Origin: Rhodoblastus sp.
GTDB lineage: Bacteria; Pseudomonadota; Alphaproteobacteria; Rhizobiales; Beijerinckiaceae
Length of the DNA: 64,000 nucleotides
Direction of reading: 5' to 3'
Assembly (NCBI RefSeq): GCF_019449565.1
Contig: NZ_JAGRPM010000038.1
Coordinates: 62,001-126,000, forward strand
Shown: positions 32,960 to 40,607 of the stretch, in pieces
Layout of the letters: each line of letters starts with the position of its first letter
Numbering within the stretch: position 1 is the first letter of the stretch
Translations under genes and position numbers: made by a program
Notes under the pieces: generated by a model
Databases searched by the model: none
What the model saw: the letters and a program-made list of their open reading frames with translations, nothing else
What the model was told of the DNA's origin: nothing

Positions 32960-34438
32960 GTGCAACGCAGCATCCTTCGACAGAAACTGAGCGCCTTCTC
33001 GCGCGAAAGCTCGGGATCGGTCCTGATGTTCTTCGGCCTGGCCCTTATGGGAATTTTCCTCATCGTGGGCCTGGTGCTCGATTATGGCAGAGCCCTCTCC
33101 GCCAAGTCCGTGCTCAACACGGCGACCGACGCGGCGGCGCTCGCGGCGCTCAGCGCCGCCCAGGCCGATTATATCGCTAACGCCAGCGCGAGCCAGATGA
33201 TGACCGACGCCCAGGCCGCTGCGCAAAGAGCCTTCGTCGCCAATGCCGGGCGGAGCTATAATATTCTCAATGGCGCGCCGACAATCACTGTCCAGCGCAA
33301 CGGCCAGGTCATCACCACCAATGTCAGCTATCAGGCCAGGTCGCCGAATCTGTTCGGCTCGCTGGCCAATGTCGCCAACATGAACCTCTCGCACTCGGCG
33401 TCCTCCGCGCTGACCTTGCCAAGCTATCTCAATTTCTATCTGCTGCTCGATGTCTCCGCTTCGATGGGCATTCCCTCGACCGACACCGAGATCAACCGGC
33501 TGGCGACGATCAATCCGGATTACCGCAACCGCTTCAGCGGCTTTCCCGGCTATGTCGGCGGCTGCACCATCGCCTGCCATTTCACCGCCTATAAGGCCTG
33601 CCAGAACGCCGCCATCGACAACCCCAATCAAGCCGCTCCCGCGGCGGTCTACTGTCAGGGCTACAATCTCACGCGCAATGGCGGCAACGCCATGAACACG
33701 CCGGTGACCTATTGCCCGACGCCCGGCACGTCAGCCTGCATCCAGCTCCGCCTCGACGCCGTCGCCTACGCCACGCAGCAATTGATCCAGACGGCGATCG
33801 ACACCGAGGCGTCCGACCATATTCCCAACCAGTTCGGGGTCGGGCTTTACCCCTTCGTGCGCTGGATGCAGCCGTTTCAGGCGCTCTCGACCAATCTGAC
33901 GACGGTCAAGAACGCCGCCGCCGGCCTGACCGCGCTGATCGACAACGGCAATGGCTCAAGCACCGTCAACCTGCCGACGAGCGGACTCGGCTCGGGCGGA
34001 ACGCATTTCGAGAACGCTCTGCCCTCCATGAACACGACCATCACGACGGTCGGCGACGGCAGCAGCGCGACCTCGCCGCGCCCCTTCGTCTTCATGGTGA
34101 CCGACGGCGCGCAAAACAACCAATATCAGCAGAACAACGGCTCATGGAGCGGCAGCAACAACGCCACGACCCTGGACACGACCAATTGCACGACCATCAA
34201 GAACCGCGGCATCACTCTGGCCGTGCTCTACGTCCCCTATGTCCCGATCCCCAATCCGACCACGATCTGGAACGACGAGGACCACGCCGCGAACAACAAC
34301 ATCCAGTATATCGAGCCCTCTCTCAAATCCTGCGCCTCGCCGAACTTCTATTTCAAGGCCTCGACCCCGCAGGACATCGCCAACGCCATGCAGGCCATGT
34401 TCAAAATGGCGGTGGCGACGGCGCATCTGACGCAATGA
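32960..34438 (+). CDS. TadG-like pilus-assembly protein with von Willebrand A domain
   Basis: 492 residues from GTG 32960 (AGGGAGA upstream). N-terminal cytoplasmic segment, then a TM helix at ~23-45 (LMFFGLALMGIFLIVGLVLD) in the TadE/TadG (Flp pilus) context, followed by ATDAAALAALSAAQ, the usual post-TM segment. The VWA domain starts near residue 155 with the MIDAS motif DVSASMG and later FMVTDGAQNN. Between them a Cys-containing insert (CTIACHFTAYKACQN; YCQGYN) is extracytoplasmic. No other tad genes are adjacent, so it may act alone or with a distant cluster. Confidence 0.87.
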   Translation: MQRSILRQKLSAFSRESSGSVLMFFGLALMGIFLIVGLVLDYGRALSAKSVLNTATDAAALAALSAAQADYIANASASQMMTDAQAAAQRAFVANAGRSYNILNGAPTITVQRNGQVITTNVSYQARSPNLFGSLANVANMNLSHSASSALTLPSYLNFYLLLDVSASMGIPSTDTEINRLATINPDYRNRFSGFPGYVGGCTIACHFTAYKACQNAAIDNPNQAAPAAVYCQGYNLTRNGGNAMNTPVTYCPTPGTSACIQLRLDAVAYATQQLIQTAIDTEASDHIPNQFGVGLYPFVRWMQPFQALSTNLTTVKNAAAGLTALIDNGNGSSTVNLPTSGLGSGGTHFENALPSMNTTITTVGDGSSATSPRPFVFMVTDGAQNNQYQQNNGSWSGSNNATTLDTTNCTTIKNRGITLAVLYVPYVPIPNPTTIWNDEDHAANNNIQYIEPSLKSCASPNFYFKASTPQDIANAMQAMFKMAVATAHLTQ

Positions 34439-34463
34439 TGAATCGGCGCGCAGCGCCGATCGC

Positions 34464-34679
34464 TCAGGCCTTCTTCAGGAAACTGGCCTTGAGGACCAGG
34501 CCCTTGACCTTGTCGGTGCGGCCCTCGATCTCCTCGGGATCGTCGGTCAGGTGAATCCCCCGCACCATCGTGCCGCGCTTGAGCACGGTTGACGAGCCTT
34601 TGACCTTGAGATCCTTGATGAGGGTGACATTGTCGCCCTCGTTCAAAATGGCGCCATTGGAATCACGCGTCTCGGACAT
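34464..34679 (-). CDS. PhnA/YjdM-family small protein
   Basis: 71 residues from ATG 34679. The pattern DSNGAILNEGDNVTLIKDLK, VKGSSTVLKRGTMVRGIHLT and KVKGLVLKASFLKKA is the C-terminal PhnA domain (an SH3-like barrel); the zinc-ribbon half found in longer members is absent, which is common in alphaproteobacteria. The name PhnA is historic; a role in phosphonate use is not established. AGGAGAAAAACCC precedes the start. Confidence 0.9.
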   Translation of the reverse strand: MSETRDSNGAILNEGDNVTLIKDLKVKGSSTVLKRGTMVRGIHLTDDPEEIEGRTDKVKGLVLKASFLKKA

Positions 34680-34806
34680 GGGTTTTTCTCCTCTCTGCTC
34701 TTGCGCGGGTAAAGCGGTCCGGCGGGCGAATGTCCAGCGGGAATCGCGCGAAAGCCGCGCTTTTACGCCAAGATGACAGATCGGCGCGGGCAAGCTAAAG
34801 AGGCGC

Positions 34807-35676
34807 ATGCTCTACACGCTGCTGGTCGCCCCCTTCCTCGATTTCGAATTCATGCGCCGCGCCCTCGTCGGCGCGATGGCGCTGGCCCTGGCGGGCGCGC
34901 CGCTCGGCGTCTTTCTCATTTTGCGGCGCATGTCGCTCTCCGGCGACGCCATGGCCCACGCCATCCTGCCCGGCGCGGCGATCGGCTATCTTGTCGCGGG
35001 ACTTTCCCTGCCGGCCATGACCATCGGCGGGGTCGTCGCCGGCTTCGCGGTAGCCATCGGCTCCGGCGCCATCGCCCGCGCCACCGCCTTGCGCGAGGAC
35101 GCCTCGCTGGCCGCCTTCTATCTGCTGTCGCTGGCGCTCGGCGTCGCCATCGTCTCGGTGCGCGGCTCCAATGTCGATCTGCTGCATGTGCTGTTCGGCA
35201 GCGTGCTCGCGCTCGACGACGCCACCATGCTGCTGCTCGCGAGCATCGCCAGCCTGACGCTGATCGGTCTCGCCGTGATCTATCGCCCGCTGGTGATGGA
35301 CACGCTCGACCCCGGCTTTCTCGCGACGGTCAGCGGCGCGGGCGCCTGGACCCACGCGGTCTTTCTTGCTTTCGTCGCGCTGAATCTCGTCGCCGGCTTC
35401 CACGCGCTTGGCACCTTGCTGGCCGTGGGCGCGATGATGCTGCCCGCGGTCAGCGCGCGTCTGTGGACGCAGGACATCACCGGGATGATCCTGATCGCCG
35501 CTGGCTTCGGCCTGATCGGCGCCTATGCTGGCCTGCTGGCGTCCTTTTACTGGGGCCTGCCCTCCGGGCCAATGATCATCCTCGCCTGCGGCGTTTTCTA
35601 TGTCGGATCGCTGATCGCTGGGCCGGCGGGCGGATTGTTGCGCCGCCTCACGCCTCGCTCGCATCTGGAAGGGTAG
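34807..35676 (+). CDS. znuB: Zinc ABC transporter permease ZnuB
   Basis: 289 residues with eight or so TM helices: PFLDFEFMRRALVGAMALAL, MSLSGDAMAHAILPGAAIGY, VSVRGSNVDLLHVLFGSVLA and GAMMLPAVSARLW. This is an ABC-3 (ZnuB/MntB/SitC) family permease for zinc or manganese. Its stop codon lies inside the stem of a strong terminator. znuA and zur are close by, so zinc is the likely substrate. No ATPase gene (znuC) exists in the window. Confidence 0.9.
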   Translation: MLYTLLVAPFLDFEFMRRALVGAMALALAGAPLGVFLILRRMSLSGDAMAHAILPGAAIGYLVAGLSLPAMTIGGVVAGFAVAIGSGAIARATALREDASLAAFYLLSLALGVAIVSVRGSNVDLLHVLFGSVLALDDATMLLLASIASLTLIGLAVIYRPLVMDTLDPGFLATVSGAGAWTHAVFLAFVALNLVAGFHALGTLLAVGAMMLPAVSARLWTQDITGMILIAAGFGLIGAYAGLLASFYWGLPSGPMIILACGVFYVGSLIAGPAGGLLRRLTPRSHLEG

Positions 35677-35716
35677 CGTCCCGATCCGATTGGATCGGGA
35701 CGCTACTTTTTTGCTT
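35675..35716 (+). terminator. Rho-independent terminator after znuB
   Basis: Perfect 13-bp stem AGCGTCCCGATCC (35675-35687) / GGATCGGGACGCT (35692-35704), 4-base loop GATT, then ACTTTTTTGCTTTT. The stem starts within the znuB stop codon. The stretch also belongs to the repeat-like element that continues to 35764. Confidence 0.8.
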
Positions 35717-36175
35717 TTACGCGTTTTCTTCACGCGAACCGGTACCCACTTCGCTTGAAAACGCTGACGTACAGACGCCGCACAGGCCCTGAATCTCGAT
35801 CGCGACCCGCTCGGCCGTGAAGCCCCCACGCGCCGCCGCGCGAGACAGCAGCGTCTCGATTTCCTCGTCGCCAAATTCCAGCGTCTTGCCGCAGGACCGG
35901 CAGATCATGAAGCCGGCGCGGTGGCGATGGCCGCAGGAATGGCCCGAGCCATGTCCTGAATCCCGGCAGGCGACATAGGCGTTGCGCGTCTCCAGCCGGT
36001 GGGCCAGTCCCTCGTCGATCAATTTTTGCAAGGCGCGATAGACGGTCGGCGGCGCGACGCGGCCAAGCTCCTCGCGCAAGGCGTCGATCACGTCATAGGC
36101 CGAAAGCGGCTTTTCGGCCTGCGCGAGCAGGTCGCGGATGCGGCTCTGCGTTTCGTTCAAAGGCGCCGGCGCCAT
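35717..36175 (-). CDS. zur: Zinc uptake regulator Zur (Fur family)
   Basis: 152 residues from ATG 36175. The winged helix at ~1-75 has the Fur-family pattern AYDVIDALREELGRVAPPTV then YRALQKLIDEGLAHRLE. Metal ligands: His-rich GHGSGHSCGHRHRAGFMICR, CGKTLEF and the CGVC pair near the C-terminus (IQGLCGVCTSAF), the structural Cys4 zinc site typical of Zur. It represses zinc uptake genes when zinc is ample. The last ~12 codons (EVGTGSREENA) come from a repeat sequence, so the protein end is unusual. Divergent from znuA with a candidate box between. Confidence 0.88.
   Translation of the reverse strand: MAPAPLNETQSRIRDLLAQAEKPLSAYDVIDALREELGRVAPPTVYRALQKLIDEGLAHRLETRNAYVACRDSGHGSGHSCGHRHRAGFMICRSCGKTLEFGDEEIETLLSRAAARGGFTAERVAIEIQGLCGVCTSAFSSEVGTGSREENA
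35721..35764. repeat. Rhizobiales-type palindromic intergenic repeat overlapping the zur 3' end
   Basis: Imperfect palindrome with outer arms GCGTTTTC (35721-35728) / GAAAACGC (35757-35764) and inner arms GCGAA (35734-35738) / TTCGC (35750-35754). The sequence CACGCGAACCGGTACCCACT matches from memory a repeat scattered in intergenic regions of Rhizobiales. It supplies the stop region and final codons of zur. Confidence 0.55.
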
Positions 36176-36192
36176 TCTGACCCTCTTGACGG

Positions 36193-36210
36193 ATGTTATA
36201 ATATACGCAA
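36193..36210. promoter_or_regulatory. Candidate Zur box
   Basis: ATGTTATAATATACGCAA is a near-palindrome around GTTATA-A-TATAC, resembling alphaproteobacterial Zur sites (GTTATA..TATAAC). It lies between the divergent zur and znuA genes, 18 bases upstream of the zur start and about 42 before znuA, so it could repress both. Not verified. Confidence 0.55.
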
Positions 36211-36251
36211 GTCTCTGCGCGAAGATAATGCCCCAAGGATAGGATGCAACC

Positions 36252-37157
36252 ATGCGCCTGCAAAGAGTCCTGACCCGCGCTCTAATGCTGCTTCTCGCAT
36301 TCTCACCATTGGCCGCCCGTGCGGAAGGTCCGGAAAAGCTGCCGGTCGTCGCGAGTTTCTCCATTCTGGCCGATTTTGTCCGTCAGATCGGCGGCGACAA
36401 GGTCGCGGTGAAATCGCTGGTCGGGCCGAATGGCGACGCCCATGTCTTTCAGCCGAGCCCGGCCGACGCGCAGAGCCTCGCCGGAGCGAAGCTGATCGTC
36501 GTCAACGGCCTTGCGCTCGAAGGCTGGATATCGCGGCTCATCGCGGCCTCCGGAGCCAAGGCCCCCATCGTCGTCGCAGCCAAGGGCGTCAAGCCGCGAG
36601 AAGGCGAGGAAGACGGCAAGAAAGGCGTCGATCCCCATGCCTGGCAGAACATCGCCAATGCGAAAATCTATGTCGAAAACATCCTCGCCGGCCTGATCGC
36701 CGCCGACCCCGCCGACGCCGACTTTTTCCGCGCCCGCGCCCAGCAATATGAGCTCGCGCTGAACGAGACCGACAGGAAGGTCCGCGCGGCCATCGCCTCG
36801 ATTCCGCCCGAAAACCGCAAGATCATCACCACCCATGACGCCTTCGGCTATTTCGGCGAGGCTTATGGCTTCACCTTCATCGCGCCGCTGGGCCTCTCCA
36901 CCGATTCGGAGCCGTCCGCCCGCGACGTCGCCAAGCTGATCACCCAGATCAAACGTGACAAAGCGCCCGCCGTTTTCTTAGAAAACATTTCTGATCCCCG
37001 TCTTATGAAGCGCATCGGTCAGGAATCCGGGGCGAAAATAGGCGGCGACCTTTATTCGGATTCGCTTTCGCCGCCCGACGGCCCGGCGGGCACTTACATT
37101 GCGATGATGGAACACAATATAGTCGAGTTGAAGAAGGCGCTGGCCCCCAACACCTGA
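36252..37157 (+). CDS. znuA: Zinc ABC transporter substrate-binding protein ZnuA
   Basis: 301 residues. Signal peptide at 1-24 (ends ARAE). Cluster A-1 lipid-free zinc receptor: [35 protein letters not shown] (His ligand), [16 protein letters not shown] (His ligand), [18 protein letters not shown] (His ligand) and the final [17 protein letters not shown]. The His-rich loop of E. coli ZnuA is reduced to a short acidic-lysine stretch ([11 protein letters not shown]). It binds zinc in the periplasm for ZnuB. Followed by the COG0523 gene 11 bases later. Confidence 0.92.
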   Translation: MRLQRVLTRALMLLLAFSPLAARAEGPEKLPVVASFSILADFVRQIGGDKVAVKSLVGPNGDAHVFQPSPADAQSLAGAKLIVVNGLALEGWISRLIAASGAKAPIVVAAKGVKPREGEEDGKKGVDPHAWQNIANAKIYVENILAGLIAADPADADFFRARAQQYELALNETDRKVRAAIASIPPENRKIITTHDAFGYFGEAYGFTFIAPLGLSTDSEPSARDVAKLITQIKRDKAPAVFLENISDPRLMKRIGQESGAKIGGDLYSDSLSPPDGPAGTYIAMMEHNIVELKKALAPNT

Positions 37158-37168
37158 CCGGAGTTCGC

Positions 37169-38299
37169 ATGTCCGTTGAAAAGATACCCGTCACCGTCCT
37201 CACCGGCTATCTCGGGGCGGGCAAGACAACGCTGCTGAACCGCATTCTCACGGAGGATCATGGCAAGAAATTCGCCGTGATCGTCAATGAATTCGGCGAA
37301 ATCGGCATCGACAACGACCTCGTCGTGGACGCCGATGAGGAAGTGTTCGAAATGAACAACGGCTGCATCTGTTGCACCGTGCGCGGCGACCTCATCCGCA
37401 TTATCGAAGGCCTGATGCGCCGCAAGGGCAAGTTCGACGCGATCCTGGTCGAGACGACCGGCCTCGCCGATCCGGCTCCGGTCGCGCAGACTTTTTTCGT
37501 CGACGCCGACGTCCAGAACGAGGCCCGGCTCGACGCCATCGTCACTGTCGCCGACGCCAAATTCCTGGCCGCCCGGCTCAAGGATGCGCCCGAGGCCAAG
37601 AACCAGATCGTCTTCGCCGACGTCATCCTGCTCAACAAGACCGATCTCGTGACGCCGGACGAACTCGAGGAAGTCGAGGCCCGCATTCGCGGCCTCAATC
37701 CCTATGCCAAGCTGCACCGGACCCGGAATTGCGACATTTCGCTCGACGCCGTGCTCGACCGCAAGGCTTTCGACCTCGACCGCATTCTGGAGCTGGAGCC
37801 GGAATTCCTGACCGTCGAGGAACATGACCACGATCACGATCATCATGGCCACGAGCATCAAGGTCATGGCCATGACCACGAACATCACGAGCATGGCCAC
37901 GATCATGACTGCGGCCCGGATTGCGGCCATGACCACGAGCACAAACACGAGCACGAGCATAAGCATGACCACGGCCATCATGCGCCAAAGGTGCTGCATG
38001 ACGACGAGGTGCGCTCGGTGGCGTTCCAGCTCGACGGTCCGGTCGATCCGGACCTCTTCCTGCCCTGGATCAACGAGGTGGTGCAGCGCGACGGCCCGGA
38101 CATCCTGCGCTCCAAGGGCATTCTCGCCTTCCCCGACGAGCCCCGGCGCTATGTCTTCCAGGGCGTGCACATGATCCTCGACGGCGACCTCCAGCGCGAC
38201 TGGAAGCCCGAGGAAAAACGCGCAAGCCGCATCGTCTTCATCGGCCGCAAGCTCAAGGAAGACGAATTGCGCACCGGCTTCATGGCCTGCGCGGCTTAA
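37169..38299 (+). CDS. COG0523 (CobW/ZNG1-type) GTPase metallochaperone with very His-rich tail
   Basis: 376 residues. P-loop [12 protein letters not shown], the metal-binding CxCC motif in [12 protein letters not shown] (~70), Walker B-like [12 protein letters not shown], and NKTD for guanine. From ~219 to ~273 there is an extraordinary His/Asp/Glu run ([14 protein letters not shown], then [14 protein letters not shown] and more) before the C-terminal CobW_C domain ([27 protein letters not shown]). COG0523 proteins load or deliver zinc, cobalt or other metals using GTP. Next to znuA, zinc allotment is most likely; a cobalt role for the cobalamin cluster is a weaker alternative. Confidence 0.88.
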   Translation: MSVEKIPVTVLTGYLGAGKTTLLNRILTEDHGKKFAVIVNEFGEIGIDNDLVVDADEEVFEMNNGCICCTVRGDLIRIIEGLMRRKGKFDAILVETTGLADPAPVAQTFFVDADVQNEARLDAIVTVADAKFLAARLKDAPEAKNQIVFADVILLNKTDLVTPDELEEVEARIRGLNPYAKLHRTRNCDISLDAVLDRKAFDLDRILELEPEFLTVEEHDHDHDHHGHEHQGHGHDHEHHEHGHDHDCGPDCGHDHEHKHEHEHKHDHGHHAPKVLHDDEVRSVAFQLDGPVDPDLFLPWINEVVQRDGPDILRSKGILAFPDEPRRYVFQGVHMILDGDLQRDWKPEEKRASRIVFIGRKLKEDELRTGFMACAA

Positions 38300-38301
38300 T
38301 C

Positions 38302-38781
38302 CTAAAACAGGGCGGCGATCCCGAAAGCGAGCGCTGAAAGGATGAAGACGCCGCCCCAGACGGCGCGCGTCGCGTCCTTTTCCGGCAGGCTCGCGCGCAA
38401 ACCGGGTATGCGCGCCCAGGCCGCGTAAAATGCGATGAGCCCCGCGAGCGCCGCAGGAAAGATTGCGGCGCCGCGCAGATTTCGCGAACAGGCGTCGAGC
38501 GCGACAAAGGCGGCGATTGCGGAAACCGGGACGAGGAAGCAAGCCGCCCAGCCGCCCGCGCGCGGCATCTCGCCCATCGCTGCGGCGATGATCAGCAGCA
38601 AGATGAGGGAAAGCCAGAGCCCCGCGAGGAGAAACATCCCCTCATAGGCCGCCGCGATCACCGCCTCGCCGCCGCCGGCCCTGATCGTCAGGGCGTCGGC
38701 AAGCACCGCGACCCAGAACGCGGCGGTCGCGGCCAGGACGAGCGCGAATCCCAACGGAAATCTCGCCTTGCTTTCGGGCAT
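38302..38781 (-). CDS. Small integral membrane protein of unknown function
   Basis: 159 residues, ~4-5 hydrophobic segments: GFALVLAATAAFWVAVLADA, AAYEGMFLLAGLWLSLILLL, WAACFLVPVSAIAAFVALDA, IFPAALAGLIAFYAAWARIP and a final VFILSALAFGIAALF. No known motif. It lies convergent to the COG0523 gene (2 bases apart) and upstream in the same strand as, but not overlapping, other genes. It could be a remnant of a membrane transport component or an independent small protein. Confidence 0.6.
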   Translation of the reverse strand: MPESKARFPLGFALVLAATAAFWVAVLADALTIRAGGGEAVIAAAYEGMFLLAGLWLSLILLLIIAAAMGEMPRAGGWAACFLVPVSAIAAFVALDACSRNLRGAAIFPAALAGLIAFYAAWARIPGLRASLPEKDATRAVWGGVFILSALAFGIAALF

Positions 38782-38801
38782 GTTGGCCGCCCTCCCCGCC
38801 G

Positions 38802-40181
38802 TTATTCCTCCGGCGCGTCCATGATCGGGTCGTGCTGGCTGGCGTCGAAGCCGAACATGTCCCAGCTCTTTTTCATGTGCGGCGGCAGCGGCGCGGTGAC
38901 GTCGAGGACGCCGCCCTTGGGATGCGGCAGGATCAGCCGGCGCGCCAGCAGGTGCAACTTGTTCTCGACCCCGTCCGGCAGGTTGCGATTGGGGTCCGCG
39001 CGGCGGTAGGAATCTTCCTGCCCGTGGCCATATTTCGGGTCGCCGACGATGGGGCAGCCAATGGCCTCGGCATGGGCGCGCAACTGATGGGTGCGGCCGG
39101 TCAACGGTTTCATCGACAGCCAGGCGAGCCGGGGGCTGAGCTTGTCCACCACCGCGTAATAGGTCAGTGAATGCTGGGCGTCGTCGTCGCCATGCCTGGC
39201 GACGCGCATCTTCTCGATGTCGCGCCGCTCTTCCATGCCGTGACGGCCTTTTTCACGCGGCGGTCGGTTGTCGCCCATGGCTTCGCCCTTGGCGAGATAG
39301 AGCGAGATGCGGCCCTGCGCCGGGCGCGGCACGCCCTCAACCATGGCCCAGTAAATCTTCTTGGCGGAACGCGAACGGAAAATCTCGCCGAGATCGGCCG
39401 CCATTTTCCGCGTCTTGGCGATCAGCAGCACGCCGGAAGTATCGCGGTCGAGCCGATGAACCAGAACCGGGCGGTCGCCGCGCTCATTGGCGAGCGATTG
39501 CAACATGCCGTCGAGATGGACCTTGGTGCCCGATCCGCCCTGCACCGCGAGGCCGAAGGGCTTGTTGAGCACCATCAGGTCGCGGTCGTCGAGCAGGACC
39601 ATGTCGCGGATGGCGCGGGCGTCGGCCTCGGAATAGACCGCCCGCTTGACCGCCGGCGCCTTCACGCCCTCGATGCTCAAGGGCGGCACGCGAATATTGG
39701 CGCCGGCCACGACGCGGGTGGAGGTGTCCACGCGCTTGCCGCTCAGCCGGACCTCGCCCTTGCGGCAGATCTTCGCCAGATGCGACAGCGATAGCGTCGG
39801 GATGCGCCGCTTGAACCAGCGGTCGATACGCATGCCGTCCTCGTCCTCGGTGACGATCAGGATTTGCACCGCTCCCGTTTCCTTGTCGGTCGCCGGAGCA
39901 GGAATTTCCTTCGCCTCGGCGGCGTGAAATTTCTCCGCCGATTCCCTGACGAGGCGCGCGGCCTTCACCGCATCGAAAGCGTCGTCCTCGGGCCGCGCCT
40001 TTTTCGGACGCGCGGCAAAAAAACGCTTGGGCTTGGGGGCTTCGCTTTTGGAGCCGAAGCTCTTGTCGGCGCCCAGCGTCCGCGCGCGCGGGCTGGGAGA
40101 GCGCGCCTTGCTTGCCCCTCCCTTGCCTGATGCTCCCTTGCTTGACGCTCCCTTGGGAGAGCCGGTCCGCACACGCGTCAT
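38802..40181 (-). CDS. RluC/RluD-type 23S rRNA pseudouridine synthase with basic N-terminal extension
   Basis: 459 residues, longer than usual (~320) because the first ~90 are a Lys/Ser/Pro/Gly-rich tail with KGASSKGASGKGG-like repeats. S4 domain: MRIDRWFKRRIPTLSLSHLA, KICRKGEVRLSGKRV. Catalytic motif with Asp: PVLVHRLDRDTSGVLLIAKT, then KIYWAMVEGVPRP and MKPLTGRTHQLRAHAEAIGC with the PIVGDPKYG segment. It isomerises uridines of 23S rRNA. The start overlaps the crcB stop by 4 bases (ATGA at 40178-40181). Confidence 0.9.
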   Translation of the reverse strand: MTRVRTGSPKGASSKGASGKGGASKARSPSPRARTLGADKSFGSKSEAPKPKRFFAARPKKARPEDDAFDAVKAARLVRESAEKFHAAEAKEIPAPATDKETGAVQILIVTEDEDGMRIDRWFKRRIPTLSLSHLAKICRKGEVRLSGKRVDTSTRVVAGANIRVPPLSIEGVKAPAVKRAVYSEADARAIRDMVLLDDRDLMVLNKPFGLAVQGGSGTKVHLDGMLQSLANERGDRPVLVHRLDRDTSGVLLIAKTRKMAADLGEIFRSRSAKKIYWAMVEGVPRPAQGRISLYLAKGEAMGDNRPPREKGRHGMEERRDIEKMRVARHGDDDAQHSLTYYAVVDKLSPRLAWLSMKPLTGRTHQLRAHAEAIGCPIVGDPKYGHGQEDSYRRADPNRNLPDGVENKLHLLARRLILPHPKGGVLDVTAPLPPHMKKSWDMFGFDASQHDPIMDAPEE

Positions 40182-40561
40182 GACAAAGCCCTCACCAAAG
40201 CAAGACCGCCGAAAACCCCGGCCAGAGCAAGAAGAACGGAGCCGCCGACATAAGCGGCCATCAGGCCCGTCTCGCCGCGTTCAAACAGCAGCGCCGCATC
40301 GAGCGAAAAGGCGGAAAAAGTGGTGTAGCCGCCAAGAATTCCGGTCAGCAGGAACAGCCGCACATGCTGGGTCCAACCCGCCCCCGCGCGGAAGGCAAGA
40401 TAGCCCGCGATCAGGCCCATGACCAGCGAGCCGGAAATATTGATGACGAAGGTGCCCCACGGAAAATACGTCCCCCACAGCCGCGCTGCGAGGAGATTGA
40501 CGGTATGGCGAAGACAGCCGCCGAGTCCGGCGCCGAGGAACACGAGAAGATAAGCCTGCAT
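40178..40561 (-). CDS. crcB: CrcB/Fluc fluoride channel
   Basis: 127 residues from ATG 40561; the upstream open frame is not used. Four TM helices with family motifs GAGLGGCLRHTVNLLAARLW, FPWGTFVINISGSLVMGLIA (the Asn-x-x-Gly-Ser pore region), and FLLTGILGGYTTFSAFSLDA. It forms a dual-topology dimer exporting fluoride. I searched the leader (40562-40607) and saw no fluoride riboswitch. It is coupled to the pseudouridine synthase by a 4-base overlap. Confidence 0.93.
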   Translation of the reverse strand: MQAYLLVFLGAGLGGCLRHTVNLLAARLWGTYFPWGTFVINISGSLVMGLIAGYLAFRAGAGWTQHVRLFLLTGILGGYTTFSAFSLDAALLFERGETGLMAAYVGGSVLLALAGVFGGLALVRALS

Positions 40562-40607
40562 GGGCTTTCTATAGCCAAGCAGCGCGGCGGCGTCATTAAA
40601 CCTTTTT

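Noticed and set aside
36186-36202. TTGAC and TATAAT as a sigma-70 promoter before znuA
   Set aside because: The spacing is 6 bases instead of about 17, so they cannot be one promoter; the TATAAT is better read as part of the Zur-box dyad.
38302-38781. Membrane ORF as part of a zinc transporter (missing permease or ATPase partner)
   Set aside because: No ABC or transporter motif; strand is opposite to znuA. Kept as an unknown membrane protein.
40562-40607. Possible fluoride riboswitch before crcB
   Set aside because: The gap is only 46 bases and shows none of the conserved fluoride-aptamer pieces.
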